DNA of 64,000 nucleotides. It comes from Kordia zhangzhouensis (GTDB lineage: Bacteria > Bacteroidota > Bacteroidia > Flavobacteriales > Flavobacteriaceae). Positions 1-8,914 of this stretch are shown here, in pieces (the stretch's first letter is position 1; each line of letters starts with the position of its first letter). Where the stretch lies: NCBI RefSeq assembly GCF_001005305.1, contig NZ_LBMH01000009.1, forward strand, positions 1 to 64,000, written 5' to 3'. The notes beneath the pieces were generated by a model, which was not told the origin of the DNA, did no database searches, and saw only the letters and a list, made by a program, of their open reading frames with translations. Both the position numbers and the translations under genes were made by a program.

Positions 1-117
1 CACTTCCCTAACCCAATTTATCAGTGGTATAACCGAATAGACCCTATTTTAGACCGCAACGAAGTATTTACTCAACCCATTCGAATGTCTAAAAAACACC
101 AACTAATTCATATATAA
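1..117 (+). CDS. C-terminal end of an unrecognised protein (partial)
   Basis: An open frame runs from the window edge to a TAA at 115-117 and encodes the last 38 residues of a protein. The tail is rich in aromatic and basic residues (it includes QWYNRID and ends SKKHQLIHI). I recognise no family from so short a piece; the start lies outside the window. No terminator hairpin is obvious just after it. Confidence 0.5.
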   Translation, partial: HFPNPIYQWYNRIDPILDRNEVFTQPIRMSKKHQLIHI

Positions 118-261
118 CCGCACTGAGCTATTTTAATGCCACTTCTTTACGATAACTATATATTTTAAAAGTATTTTTTTGGAAGTTTACGGAAAACCTC
201 ATTGTGTGTATGTGGTATTTATTTTACATTTATACAAAATAACAAGAAGTTGCTATACGTA

Positions 262-312
262 GAGTTCCTGTTATATACCAAAATTTGGTATACAAAGAGG
301 AGTTCCTGTTAT
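262..312. repeat. 13-bp direct repeat flanking a perfect palindrome
   Basis: The 13-mer gagttcctgttat occurs at 262-274 and again at 300-312. Between the copies is an inverted repeat with 9-bp perfect arms (274-282 and 284-292, tataccaaa/tttggtata) around one central base. It lies in the 118-344 gap before the truncated pentapeptide-type gene, and I see no other gene in that gap. Whether it is an operator, a recombination relic or a small mobile-cassette boundary cannot be told from one copy. Confidence 0.45.
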
Positions 313-344
313 GCGTACGTTGCCAGTAATGCTGACCAAAGCAA

Positions 345-1538
345 ATGAATGAATTTAGAAGACAACATTTAATCGATAGAAAAAAAAGTATTGAAGAACT
401 TTTTGAAAAAATTAAGGACAATCCGAATCCTGAAATAATCGATTTATGGATGCTTGATGAAGAACACTTCATTAAGTGGAGACAAATTCACGATTTCCCA
501 AAGCTTTTAAAACACTTTGATTCCAATTTACTTTTATTTAAAGAATGGAAACAAGACCAGAATTTAACAGATAAAATAATAATTGAGTCAGGAGAACTAA
601 CACCTTTCCTTGAAAGAAAAAGATGGTCTAAAAAACGAAAACTATTTTTAACAAAACAAACCTGTAACGGAGTTATCAGAAATGTTGTATCATACACCAA
701 ATTAGAAGGAAAAAAACAGTATTTAGGACAGGAATTTCATTTCGAGCCAATTTCAGAATTTTATTCGTACCTCGATTGGTTGCAGCGTAGACAGAAATCT
801 GAAAACATACTATATATTAATTCTCGAACAGCACCTGGTTTTGATTCAGAAAGTGTTTCTATTCACGCTGATGTTTATTCATCATCCAAAGATTTTGAAT
901 TATTAAAAATGGGGGGAATCGACATTCCAGTGAATGGCTTTGGTATATTAATGCGAGGAAAAAGATTAGAATTCGTAAATCTTTGTGGATTAAGACTTCA
1001 AGGGAGAATTTCTTTTGGAGAAGAAGGCAATTTGAGTTGTTCTTATTGTGCCTGTGATAATATGACTGCTTCAGAGTTAGATATGGCTTTACTTAACTTT
1101 AGCCATTGCTCTATGAATAATTTCCAAATTAACAATTCTAAAATTCAGCAATGGCAGTTTTATGATTGTAGATTAAACGGAGATTTCACAAATAATGAGT
1201 TCAGAAATATTGATGTAATAGGTGGTTTATTTACACCTGTGGTGAATGGTTGCACATTTTTAGATGTAAATGTTCACGAAGACAAGGCTATTGAAAACCA
1301 TAATTTATATGCATATCAACTTTTAAAAAAGTCATATGTTGAGCAAGGGGATGACGATAGCGGAATAAAATATTTCGTTAAAGAACACGATTTCAAAAGA
1401 AGAAAATTAAAAGGCTGGAAATTCATAGGAAAAACTATAAGTGCCTTATATTGGGGCTACGGTAGGAAACCTCAAAGAATTATTTGGACATCATTGGTAA
1501 TGATTTTAGGTAATTATATACTTGTTTTACCCAAATAA
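345..1538 (+). pseudogene. Pentapeptide-repeat/ion-channel-like protein, 3' end cut off by IS
   Basis: The frame encodes 397 residues. The N-terminal half is charged and unrecognised. Residues about 200-310 contain irregular solenoid-like repeats (for example FSHCSMNNFQINNSKIQQWQF) typical of pentapeptide-repeat proteins. A basic segment follows, then a hydrophobic helix beginning IIWTSLVMIL. Family members of this type normally continue into a membrane/ion-channel domain. Here the frame enters the inverted repeat of the adjacent IS at about 1509, and the TAA at 1536-1538 is supplied by the IS end. I therefore infer a truncated, probably non-functional gene whose last roughly nine residues are element-encoded. 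The family call is moderate; the truncation rests on the position of the repeat. Confidence 0.55.
1509..1537 (+). repeat. Left inverted repeat of the IS1595-type element
   Basis: This matches the reverse complement of 4263-4291 at 24 of 29 positions, including tatatact and the inner core ttttacccaaata without mismatch. It supplies the stop codon of the interrupted upstream gene. Confidence 0.75.
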
Positions 1539-1571
1539 ATTTCGTATATTTACATTGTAAATCAATCTATT

Positions 1572-2498
1572 ATGTGTAAATCTAAGCAAAAAAAGTTTTC
1601 AAATTTAATCGAAGTAATGATACACTTTTCAGACAAAGAAGTTTGTAAAGAGTATTTAGCTAAAATGCGTTGGTCAAACGGTGTTGTTTGTCCTCATTGT
1701 GAGAATGACGAAAAGATTTACACTATGAAAAGCGGTTATAAGTGTGCTAAGTGTCGCAAACCTTTTTCAGTAACAAAAGGAACTATATTTGAGAATAGCG
1801 CAATACCATTACAAAAGTGGTTCGCCGCTATTTGGTTGATAACATCACATAAGAAAGGTATTTCATCTTTGCAGTTACATAGAGATTTAGGAATCACGCA
1901 AAAATCAGCTTGGTTTTTACTTCAAAGAATACGTTATGCAGTACGTACCAAGTCTTTTAATAAGCCATTAGAGAACATTGTAGAATTGGATGAAACCTAC
2001 ATTGGCGGAAAGAACAAAAACCGTCATGCAAATAAGAAAGTTTCTAACGCACAAGGTAGAAGTACAAAAGATAAAACGCCTGTATTTGGATTAGTAGAAA
2101 GAAACGGACGTTTAACAGCTATGAGAGTGCGAAACACAACAAAAGCAACTGTTATGCCTATCATTACTAAAAACGTAAGTTTAGACGCTAAAATTATGAC
2201 TGATGAATGGAAAGCGTATAACGGTTTATCAAGTCTTTACGCTCATGAAATAGTGAAACACGGACAGGGCGAATATGTAGTAGGAAAGTGTCACACAAAT
2301 ACAATTGAGGGTTTTTGGTCACTTTTAAAGCGTGGAATAATTGGAATATATCACAATGTAAGTTCTAAGCATTTAGACGCTTATGTAGATGAATTTGAAT
2401 ACAGATACAATACAAAAAATATTACATGTGTTGAGCGTTTTGATAATATGTTATCTTTGTGTAATTCACGAATAACATATAATCAACTAATCAACTAG
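1572..2498 (+). CDS. IS1595-family (ISXO2-like) transposase
   Basis: This 308-residue DDE transposase would cut and insert the surrounding element. The N-terminus has a zinc ribbon with CPHC (about residues 40-43) and CAKC (about 58-61). A helix-turn-helix stretch follows (LHRDLGITQKSAWFLLQRIR). The ISXO2-like catalytic core shows LDETYIGG with Asp140, TDEWKAY with Asp211 and HTNTIEGFW with Glu246; the Asn three residues before the Glu is typical of this family. Length and motif order are normal, with no frameshift, so it looks intact. It reads away from the truncated upstream gene and ends 4 bp before the first passenger ORF, suggesting co-transcription. Confidence 0.93.
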   Translation: MCKSKQKKFSNLIEVMIHFSDKEVCKEYLAKMRWSNGVVCPHCENDEKIYTMKSGYKCAKCRKPFSVTKGTIFENSAIPLQKWFAAIWLITSHKKGISSLQLHRDLGITQKSAWFLLQRIRYAVRTKSFNKPLENIVELDETYIGGKNKNRHANKKVSNAQGRSTKDKTPVFGLVERNGRLTAMRVRNTTKATVMPIITKNVSLDAKIMTDEWKAYNGLSSLYAHEIVKHGQGEYVVGKCHTNTIEGFWSLLKRGIIGIYHNVSSKHLDAYVDEFEYRYNTKNITCVERFDNMLSLCNSRITYNQLIN

Positions 2499-2502
2499 CT
2501 TA

Positions 2503-3321
2503 ATGGAAACTTTTTATTTTGGAAGATTAAACTATAATAACAAAAAACAAACAGACTTAAAGTCACTATTAAAAGGAAACTCTTTTTATAGACCTAAAAA
2601 AAGCAATTATAAGTATGGTATTTTTTGTGTCGAAGAAATAAATGATGATGATTTAGGTAAAATATATACTGGTGAACTTGTCAAAATACAAGATTTAAAA
2701 GAGGAGGAAGTTGTAAAGGAACATGAGATAACAAACGAGTATATACCTGATGTTATATCAGGAAAATCAAGATTTTATCTATTGGAAAAAAGTCATATTA
2801 TAGCCTACAACCCTTATGGTAAAATAATTAGTCCTAAGGCTTTTTGCCAAACATTTGTAGGTGTTTTGATGCTTTCAGATGACAGTTTAAAAATAGATGC
2901 TGAAATATATCCAATAAATGATGAATATGAGTTTGTAAATTTCCTAAAAAAAATGACAACTATAAGTAATATAGCGTTAAATTTAACACCTTCAAATCCT
3001 GAAAATAGAGATATTTGGAAAGTTACAGATGACCGTTTAAACAGTATGAATGCAGGTAGTTATAGTGAAAAAATAAAAGCAAAACCAAATCAAAGTTTGA
3101 TTATTGATGAATTGACCGAGTCAAAAATAGCTATGGCAGAAGATGGGTATGGAAAAGTAGTTGCAAAAGGAACAGATGAAAACGGAGATTCTGTTGAAAT
3201 AAGCACTGAAAGGAAAGAATCAGTAATAAAAAAAGAGATATTTAAAGACTTAATGCAGAGTGACCAATTAAAAGCTCTTAAAAAAGTGTTTATGAAGATT
3301 TTAGACAGATTTAAAAAATGA
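2503..3321 (+). CDS. IS passenger gene 1: unrecognised soluble protein
   Basis: The 272-residue protein starts METFYFGRLN and has no signal peptide or membrane segment. The first 170 residues look like an alternating beta/alpha domain. The last 100 are charged and end in a lysine-rich helix. Length and N-terminal pattern faintly recall phage-associated DUF4747 proteins, but I cannot confirm that. It starts 4 bp after the transposase stop and overlaps the next ORF by 4 bases (ATGA), so the three genes probably form one operon inside the element. It is not a known transposition accessory gene. A soluble protein coupled to a small membrane protein would fit a sensor/effector pair; that is inference. 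Confidence 0.75.
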   Translation: METFYFGRLNYNNKKQTDLKSLLKGNSFYRPKKSNYKYGIFCVEEINDDDLGKIYTGELVKIQDLKEEEVVKEHEITNEYIPDVISGKSRFYLLEKSHIIAYNPYGKIISPKAFCQTFVGVLMLSDDSLKIDAEIYPINDEYEFVNFLKKMTTISNIALNLTPSNPENRDIWKVTDDRLNSMNAGSYSEKIKAKPNQSLIIDELTESKIAMAEDGYGKVVAKGTDENGDSVEISTERKESVIKKEIFKDLMQSDQLKALKKVFMKILDRFKK

Positions 3322-3839
3322 AAAAAAAGTTAACAGAAATATTTAGAACTTACATATATTCTTATGACACTATTATAGCTGTTACACTTACAATATTGTG
3401 TGTGTTTTTTATGCCGAGCTGGACTAAAGGCGAATTAATAAAGGATTTATTAGGCATGGGTATTGGTGTAATATCAATTGTTTTTTCAATATTTTTTGCC
3501 GCATTAGCTTTTATAATAGGAGCTAGTGACGATGAGTTTGTTTCCTTTTTAGAAGAATACGGACTTTTTACAAAGCTTATTAATACTTTTAAGTGGACTG
3601 TTTTCAGTTTGTTTGTTTCATTACTATACTCGATAATAATATATGTAATAATTGCCTTTAAACTATCTGAAAGCAAAACTTTTATATTTCATGAAACTTT
3701 AATAACTATATTTTGCTTTTTGTTTTTTTATAGTTTAATTGCAACAATGCAATCCACAAACGATGCGATAAAATACGCTAAAAGAAGAATTAAATTTACC
3801 CAAATAAAAAAAGCAAACAGTGAACAAAAAGAAAACTAA
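3318..3839 (+). CDS. IS passenger gene 2: four-helix membrane protein
   Basis: The 173-residue protein has four predicted membrane helices: about residues 17-32 (DTIIAVTLTILCVFFM), 44-70 (LLGMGIGVISIVF and onward), 90-113 and 125-145. It ends in a lysine-rich cytoplasmic tail. There is no signal peptide and no recognised family. Its start overlaps the stop of passenger gene 1 (ATGA), which indicates translational coupling and joint function. Small multi-pass proteins paired with a soluble partner are common effectors in bacterial defence and toxin systems. That role is only a hypothesis here. Confidence 0.75.
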   Translation: MKKKLTEIFRTYIYSYDTIIAVTLTILCVFFMPSWTKGELIKDLLGMGIGVISIVFSIFFAALAFIIGASDDEFVSFLEEYGLFTKLINTFKWTVFSLFVSLLYSIIIYVIIAFKLSESKTFIFHETLITIFCFLFFYSLIATMQSTNDAIKYAKRRIKFTQIKKANSEQKEN

Positions 3840-3957
3840 ATACGAAAAGCCTTTACAAGTAGACATGAACTTTGATGAAATGATGCAAAGACTTTCTAAC
3901 GTTGATAAAAAAGAGGTTGACAGTAAAATTAAGAAGTCAACCAAAAAGAAAAAATAA
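3820..3957 (+). CDS. IS passenger small ORF, 45 residues, lysine-rich
   Basis: A GTG at 3820 opens a 45-codon frame that overlaps the 3' end of the membrane-protein gene by 20 bases and ends at 3955-3957. A shorter version could start at the ATG at 3865 (MNFDEMMQRLSNVDKK). About a third of the residues are lysine, mostly at the two ends. It abuts the convergent ORF that ends at 3958. Tight packing argues for a real gene; size and biased composition argue for caution. No family is recognised. Confidence 0.4.
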   Translation: MNKKKTKYEKPLQVDMNFDEMMQRLSNVDKKEVDSKIKKSTKKKK

Positions 3958-4209
3958 CTACTTCTTATTAAAGATTTCTAACAGTTCTAAACCGTTTTTG
4001 AAATTCTCTTTGATTTCTTCCATGTCTACTACGGAACTCATGGAAGCCATATTTAATACATACAACTTCATAGACTGTTTTAACACATCTTCTAAGAGTG
4101 GAATTGCTTCGCTTTTAGGGTTCTCCTTTTGAATGATTTTTATTGCGTTTATGATAGAATTGATGTTGTCCTGCATTGCTATAAGTTTTGGATTATACAA
4201 ATATAGCAT
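3958..4209 (-). CDS. Small helical hypothetical protein at the right end of the IS
   Basis: The minus-strand frame gives 83 residues; an internal Met (MQDNINSIINAIKIIQ) gives a 72-residue alternative start. Composition looks like real coding sequence: amphipathic helices, mixed charge (EIKENFKNGLELLEIFNKK), no low complexity and no membrane segment. It is convergent with the passenger operon, its stop abutting the stop of the 45-codon ORF, and its start lies about 80 bp inside the right inverted repeat. It would therefore be a further passenger read inward from the element's right end. No family is recognised. Confidence 0.5.
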   Translation of the reverse strand: MLYLYNPKLIAMQDNINSIINAIKIIQKENPKSEAIPLLEDVLKQSMKLYVLNMASMSSVVDMEEIKENFKNGLELLEIFNKK

Positions 4210-4262
4210 TTTAAAGAAATATTTTACAGATTTTATATTTTAGGAGGAAGTAGGGTTTATGC

Positions 4263-4291
4263 TATTTGGGTAAAAGTAGTATATAGTCGCC
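4263..4291 (-). repeat. Right inverted repeat of the IS1595-type element
   Basis: The reverse complement matches 1509-1537 at 24 of 29 positions, with the core tatttgggtaaaa at 4263-4275 being the exact complement of the left core. Confidence 0.75.
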
Positions 4292-4330
4292 ATTTTTAAA
4301 AGCTACCCTCTAAACAAATCTCCTTTTCCT

Positions 4331-4807
4331 GTGGCAGAATATGATTATGCCGTAGCTAGCACTCCTTTTGTAATTGAAAAAGACTCTTCTATTTTTAAAG
4401 GCGTAAGAATCGGAGAATATGAAAATCCTGAGAGTGATAAAATAATTGAAAAACTGACTTTACTGATACTGACAAATGATAGAGATGCTGAAGAAACTAC
4501 ATTAGTTGATTCTCGAAATTATCCTTATTTAACAGCACAAGGAACATTTAAAGTAAAAGACAATGAATTTGATTGGGTATTTTCAGCAAGTCCTGATGGA
4601 TTTTCTACGTTGTTATTAAATATGAAACTTTTTGATATACGATTTGGAGAAACCATCATTATTTATCCTCAAAAAGACAAGTCGTTTATTTATGAGCAAA
4701 TTAAAGATTCTCCAAATAATTATGAGAATTTCGAAAGCTTTGAAAAATCAATCATGAATAACCCAAAAGTGAAACAGCAACTAACATCTAAAAAGAATCG
4801 TAAGTAA
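4331..4807 (+). pseudogene. Unrecognised protein, probably N-terminally truncated next to the IS
   Basis: From a GTG at 4331 the frame gives 158 residues, beginning VAEYDYAVASTPF and ending in a lysine-rich tail. The same frame is open further upstream to 4280, across the IS right end (4291), reading IFKSYPLNKSPFP before the GTG with no better start codon. That is what a gene whose front was removed at the IS boundary would look like. There are no membrane segments and no family is recognised. It does not look like the missing channel part of the gene left of the IS. It converges on hisIE with 40 bp between. Confidence 0.5.
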
Positions 4808-4847
4808 ATACAAAATACTAATAGCTCTTGGTACATCCTTTAGTACA

Positions 4848-5447
4848 TTACTTTTTACGTTCTTTTAATACATTGACAATATCGTTCAGTTTATACCCTT
4901 TTGCTTGGAGCAAAATCAAGTAGTGAAATAATAAATCGGCACTTTCATTTAAAAACAATTCATCATTGTCATCTTTTGCTTCAATTACAGTTTCCACTGC
5001 TTCCTCTCCTACTTTTTGGGCAATTTTATTAATTCCTTTTCGAAATAATGATGCTACATAGCTTTTTTCATCTTCTTGGTTTTCTTTGCGATTTTGAATG
5101 GTAGCTTCCAACTGACTTAAATAACCAAACGACATCGTATTTTTTTCATTCCAACATGTGTCAGAACCTGTGTGGCAGGTTGGGCCAACAGGTTGGACTT
5201 TAATCAATAAGGTATCCTCATCGCAATCATTTTGAATGCTTACTAAGTTTAGATAGTTTCCGCTTTCTTCGCCTTTGGTCCACAAGCGTTGTTTTGTTCT
5301 GCTGAAAAAAGTCACTTTTTTTGTTTCAATACTTTTTCTGTATGCTTCTTCATTCATGTATCCTAGCATGAGAACATTTTTCGTTTCATTATCTTGGATA
5401 ATTACAGGTACTAATCCGTTGTTATTCTTATTAAAGTTGATGTTCAT
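4848..5447 (-). CDS. hisIE: Bifunctional phosphoribosyl-AMP cyclohydrolase / phosphoribosyl-ATP pyrophosphatase
   Basis: This 199-residue fusion performs steps 2 and 3 of histidine synthesis. HisI (residues about 1-110) shows NDCDEDTLL and the metal/thiol motif GPTCHTGSDTCW. HisE (about 110-199) shows KVGEEAVETVIEAKDDN and an alpha-helical MazG-like body. It is the last gene of the his operon, 88 bp after hisF, and ends 40 bp from the convergent truncated ORF beside the IS. Length is typical of the fused enzyme. Confidence 0.96.
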   Translation of the reverse strand: MNINFNKNNNGLVPVIIQDNETKNVLMLGYMNEEAYRKSIETKKVTFFSRTKQRLWTKGEESGNYLNLVSIQNDCDEDTLLIKVQPVGPTCHTGSDTCWNEKNTMSFGYLSQLEATIQNRKENQEDEKSYVASLFRKGINKIAQKVGEEAVETVIEAKDDNDELFLNESADLLFHYLILLQAKGYKLNDIVNVLKERKK

Positions 5448-5535
5448 TTTGTTTGTTTAGCTCTTAGTTATTTATTGTGTGTTGTGTTGAAGTTAATTTA
5501 AAATTCATCATTCAACAATCAGCATTTTAAAAGAA

Positions 5536-6291
5536 TTAAATTCTCACATTAATGCCTTGTTGTTTGAGACTCATTTTTAATTCAGGGATTCCAATTTCTT
5601 TAAAGTGAAATATACTTGCAGCCAATGCCGCATCAGCATTTCCTTTAATAAATGCATCTTTAAAATGTGTTATATTTCCAGCGCCACCAGATGCTATGAT
5701 AGGAATATTAACAATTTTAGATAGTTTTTTGAGAGCTTCATTCGCAAAACCATCTTTTGTTCCATCATTGTCCATCGAAGTGAACAGAATTTCTCCTGCT
5801 CCGCGTTTTTCTACTTCTTTAGCCCAATCAAACAGTTTTATTTTTGTTGGAACTTTTCCTCCAACCAAATGCACAAGCCATTCACCTTCAACTTGTTTAG
5901 CGTCAATTGCTACTACGATGCATTGATTCCCAAATTTAGAAGACAATTCATTGATTAATTCAGGGCGATTAACCGCCGCAGAATTGATGGATACTTTATC
6001 TGCACCCGCTTGCAATAATCTGTCCACATCTGCTATAGAAGCAATACCACCACCAACTGTAAATGGAATATCTACTTGTGCAGCCACGTCTAATACTAGT
6101 TTTTGCAATGTTTTTCTGCGTTCTTCGGTTGCAGAAATATCCAAGAAAACTAATTCGTCTGCGCCTTGATTTGCGTATATTTTAGCCAATTCTACAGGAT
6201 TGCCTGCATCTCGAAGGTTTACAAAATTCACACCTTTTACAGTGCGCCCATTTTTAATATCCAAACACGGAATGATTCGTTTTGTAAGCAT
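5536..6291 (-). CDS. hisF: Imidazole glycerol phosphate synthase, cyclase subunit
   Basis: This 251-residue (beta/alpha)8 barrel uses ammonia from HisH to convert PRFAR into imidazole glycerol phosphate and AICAR. The N-terminal catalytic Asp lies in [12 protein letters not shown]. The second catalytic Asp lies in [12 protein letters not shown], and the phosphate-binding loops are VGGGI and ASGGAGN. It lies 5 bp after hisA. Its partner hisH sits two genes upstream in the same operon. Confidence 0.98.
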   Translation of the reverse strand: MLTKRIIPCLDIKNGRTVKGVNFVNLRDAGNPVELAKIYANQGADELVFLDISATEERRKTLQKLVLDVAAQVDIPFTVGGGIASIADVDRLLQAGADKVSINSAAVNRPELINELSSKFGNQCIVVAIDAKQVEGEWLVHLVGGKVPTKIKLFDWAKEVEKRGAGEILFTSMDNDGTKDGFANEALKKLSKIVNIPIIASGGAGNITHFKDAFIKGNADAALAASIFHFKEIGIPELKMSLKQQGINVRI

Positions 6292-6296
6292 GTTTT

Positions 6297-7037
6297 TTAG
6301 AGTAACGTTTCTAATTGTTTGAGTGAAATTTTATTTTCATAGATTGCTTTTCCAATAATTACACCTTCACAACCTAGTTCGTTAAGTTTAGGCAATTCGT
6401 CAAAACTTGAAATTCCGCCAGAAGCAATTAACTTGAGAGGTTTTAATTGGTTTTTAGCAGTGCTTGAAGAGACTTTTAAAATTTTTTTATATACATCAAA
6501 TGATGGTCCTTCTAACATTCCATCTTTGGCTATATCTGTACAAATTACATACTGAATTCCTTTTTGTTGATATTTTTGAATAAACGGAATAAGTTCTTCT
6601 TCGCTTTCTTCTTGCCAACCACTGATGGCTATTTTTTCATTGTTTGCGTCGGCACCTAAAATGATTTGTTCGCTACCATATTTTTCAATCCAATATGTAA
6701 ATTTTTGTTCGTCTTTTACAGCAATACTACCTCCTGTAATTTGCTTTGCGCCACTTTCAAAAGCAATGTGCAAATCTTCATCCGATTTTAATCCGCCACC
6801 AAAGTCAATATGCAAATTGGTCTTTCCAGCAATTTGCTCTAACACTTTGTAGTTTACAATATGTTTTGCTTTTGCTCCATCAAGATCAACCATATGCAAG
6901 TACTGAATTCCTGCGTCTTCAAATTGTTTTGCAACTTCTAATGGATGTTCATTGTATATTTTTTTAGTATCATAATCACCTTTGGAAAGTCGCACACATT
7001 TTCCATCTATTATATCAATTGCTGGGATGATTCTCAT
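6297..7037 (-). CDS. hisA: ProFAR isomerase (HisA)
   Basis: This 246-residue (beta/alpha)8 barrel performs the Amadori isomerisation of ProFAR to PRFAR. Catalytic Asp residues are seen in [13 protein letters not shown] near the N-terminus and in [12 protein letters not shown] in the C-terminal half. Phosphate loops are FGGGL and ASGGISS. It is packed between hisH (6 bp) and hisF (5 bp). It is homologous to hisF, and the two lie side by side in the usual order. Confidence 0.97.
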   Translation of the reverse strand: MRIIPAIDIIDGKCVRLSKGDYDTKKIYNEHPLEVAKQFEDAGIQYLHMVDLDGAKAKHIVNYKVLEQIAGKTNLHIDFGGGLKSDEDLHIAFESGAKQITGGSIAVKDEQKFTYWIEKYGSEQIILGADANNEKIAISGWQEESEEELIPFIQKYQQKGIQYVICTDIAKDGMLEGPSFDVYKKILKVSSSTAKNQLKPLKLIASGGISSFDELPKLNELGCEGVIIGKAIYENKISLKQLETLL

Positions 7038-7043
7038 GATTTT

Positions 7044-7625
7044 TTATAGTTTTAAAAAGTTTTCTAAAAGTTTACTACCTGCTTTGCTACTCTTTTCCGG
7101 GTGAAATTGTACCCCATAAAAGTTATTTTTCTGTAAAGCTGAAGCATATGGAATATCATATTCAGTTTCTGCAATCATTTCTGAGCATTTTTTTGCATAA
7201 AAACTGTGAACCAAATACATATATTCATTTTCGCGAATACCATCAAATAGAGTTCCTTTGACATTTTTTATAGTATTCCAACCAATTTGAGGCACTTTTA
7301 CATGTTGGGAAAAGCGAACAACTTCTGTATCGAAAATTCCTAATCCTTGTGTATTTCCTTCTTCTGAAGCATTACACATGAGTTGCATACCTAAACAAAT
7401 TCCCAATACAGGTTGTTGTAAAGTTGGAATAATAGTGTCTAGACCATTTTCTTTTAGCATTCTCATCGCACTACTCGCCTCGCCTACACCTGGAAATATT
7501 ATGTTGTCTGCGCATTTTATTTCTGCTGCTTTATTACTCAAAATAGCTTCTACTCCAAGTCGTTGCAAAGCAAATTTGATACTTTGTATGTTTCCCGCGC
7601 CGTAATTTATGATGATTGTTTTCAT
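7044..7625 (-). CDS. hisH: Imidazole glycerol phosphate synthase, glutaminase subunit
   Basis: This 193-residue class-I glutamine amidotransferase supplies ammonia to HisF. The nucleophile Cys lies in LGICLGMQLM and the His-Glu pair in VQFHPEKSS near the C-terminus. The start gives the expected IIINYGAGN first strand. A 143-bp gap separates it from hisB, the largest gap inside the operon. I see no terminator or clear promoter in that gap. Confidence 0.97.
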   Translation of the reverse strand: MKTIIINYGAGNIQSIKFALQRLGVEAILSNKAAEIKCADNIIFPGVGEASSAMRMLKENGLDTIIPTLQQPVLGICLGMQLMCNASEEGNTQGLGIFDTEVVRFSQHVKVPQIGWNTIKNVKGTLFDGIRENEYMYLVHSFYAKKCSEMIAETEYDIPYASALQKNNFYGVQFHPEKSSKAGSKLLENFLKL

Positions 7626-7768
7626 TTTTGTTGGTTGTTCATTGTTCTCTATTCGTCATGTTTCGAAGTAGTTCTCAATACAAAATTCGTTTAGAGTTTT
7701 CCTCAATTTAACGATTAGAAAAAAACAACTTTTACATTGAAAATTTAATATTCGACATTTATAATTTC

Positions 7769-8902
7769 TTAAAGCAATCCTTTGGTAGATGGTAAAATCA
7801 TTTTTTCTACATCACGCTTTACAGCAGCTTTGATTGCTTTGGCAAATGCTTTGAAGATTGCTTCAATTTTGTGATGTTCGTTGATTCCTTCTGCTTTGAT
7901 ATTTAGATTCGCTTTAGCACCATCTGTAAACGATTTGAAGAAATGATAAAACATTTCTGTAGGCATTTTTCCAATCATTTCACGTTTAAACTCAGCTTCC
8001 CAAACCAACCAATTTCGTCCGCCAAAATCAATGGCTACTTGTGCCAAACAGTCATCCATAGGCACACAGAAACCATAACGCTCTATGCCAAGCTTGCTAC
8101 CTAACGCCTTTGCAAAGATTTCTCCAAGCGCAATTGCTGTATCTTCAATTGTGTGATGTTCATCTACTTCTAAATCACCTTTTACACTAATGTGTAAATC
8201 CAACTGACCGTGACGAGCTATTTGATCGAGCATGTGATCGAAAAATGCAATTCCAGTATCAATATTTGAAGTTCCAGTTCCGTCTAAGTTGAGGTCTATC
8301 TGAATTTTCGTTTCGTTTGTATTTCGTGTCAAAGATGCTTTTCGTTCTTTGGCTTTTAAAAAGGCATAAATTTCGTCCCAATTATTGGATTCTAGCGCAA
8401 TGAAATTATCTAATTCAGAACGTTTTACCGTAATTTCGTCTGTTCCTAAAAATGTTTCATCATTGATATAAATTCCTTTTGCTCCTAAATTTTTTGCTAA
8501 TTCAATATCTGTCAAACGATCTCCTATGACAAATGAATTTGCCAAATCATATTCTTCAGAAAAATATTCGGTTAATAGTCCTGTATTAGGCTTTCGTGTT
8601 GGCGCATTATCTTTGGCAAATGTTCGATCAATTACAATCTTATTGAATGCAATTTCTTCTCCTTTTAAAGTTTGTAACATAAAATTATGCACAGGCCAAA
8701 AAGTTTCTTCTGGGTATACTTCCGTACCTAAGCCATCTTGATTGGTAATCATGACTAATTCGAAATCTAACTCATTCGCAATTTTACGTAGTGCAGATAA
8801 GGCTTTGGGATAAAAAACCAGCTTTTCAAAACTGTCAATTTGTTCATCTGCAGGCTCCTTGATAATCGTTCCATCACGATCAATAAATAATACTCGTTTC
8901 AT
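7769..8902 (-). CDS. hisB: Bifunctional histidinol-phosphatase / imidazoleglycerol-phosphate dehydratase
   Basis: This 377-residue fusion catalyses steps 7 and 9. The N-terminal HAD phosphatase (about 1-165) has the nucleophile motif FIDRDGTI with Asp8 and Asp10 and a later [11 protein letters not shown]. The C-terminal dehydratase (about 190-377) has the metal-binding histidine clusters [23 protein letters not shown] and NEHHKIEA. It sits between hisC (12 bp) and hisH. The two-domain form is found in enterobacteria and Bacteroidetes. Confidence 0.97.
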   Translation of the reverse strand: MKRVLFIDRDGTIIKEPADEQIDSFEKLVFYPKALSALRKIANELDFELVMITNQDGLGTEVYPEETFWPVHNFMLQTLKGEEIAFNKIVIDRTFAKDNAPTRKPNTGLLTEYFSEEYDLANSFVIGDRLTDIELAKNLGAKGIYINDETFLGTDEITVKRSELDNFIALESNNWDEIYAFLKAKERKASLTRNTNETKIQIDLNLDGTGTSNIDTGIAFFDHMLDQIARHGQLDLHISVKGDLEVDEHHTIEDTAIALGEIFAKALGSKLGIERYGFCVPMDDCLAQVAIDFGGRNWLVWEAEFKREMIGKMPTEMFYHFFKSFTDGAKANLNIKAEGINEHHKIEAIFKAFAKAIKAAVKRDVEKMILPSTKGLL

Positions 8903-8914
8903 AGGTATATTTTT

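Larger units (their letters stand above)
1509..4291 (+). mobile_element. IS1595/ISXO2-type element with passenger genes
   Basis: The ends share an imperfect 29-bp inverted repeat (24 of 29 matching by my alignment) with a perfect 13-bp core, ttttacccaaata, at 1525-1537 and its complement at 4263-4275. Inside are an ISXO2-like transposase, two overlapping passenger ORFs, a tiny lysine-rich ORF and a convergent small ORF. IS1595-family elements are known to sometimes carry passenger genes. The outer boundary is my best estimate from where similarity stops. No convincing 8-bp target duplication is visible (1501-1508 against 4292-4299 match at only 4 positions), and the two flanks look like parts of different genes, so rearrangement after insertion is possible. 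Confidence 0.75.

Noticed and set aside
3362-3676. 104-residue minus-strand ORF
   Set aside because: It lies entirely antisense to the four-helix passenger gene, whose overlap with its neighbour supports the plus strand.
3902-4132. 76-residue plus-strand ORF
   Set aside because: It is the antisense of the 3958-4209 minus-strand ORF, which has better coding composition; it reads Lys/Ser/Asn-rich with no family signal.
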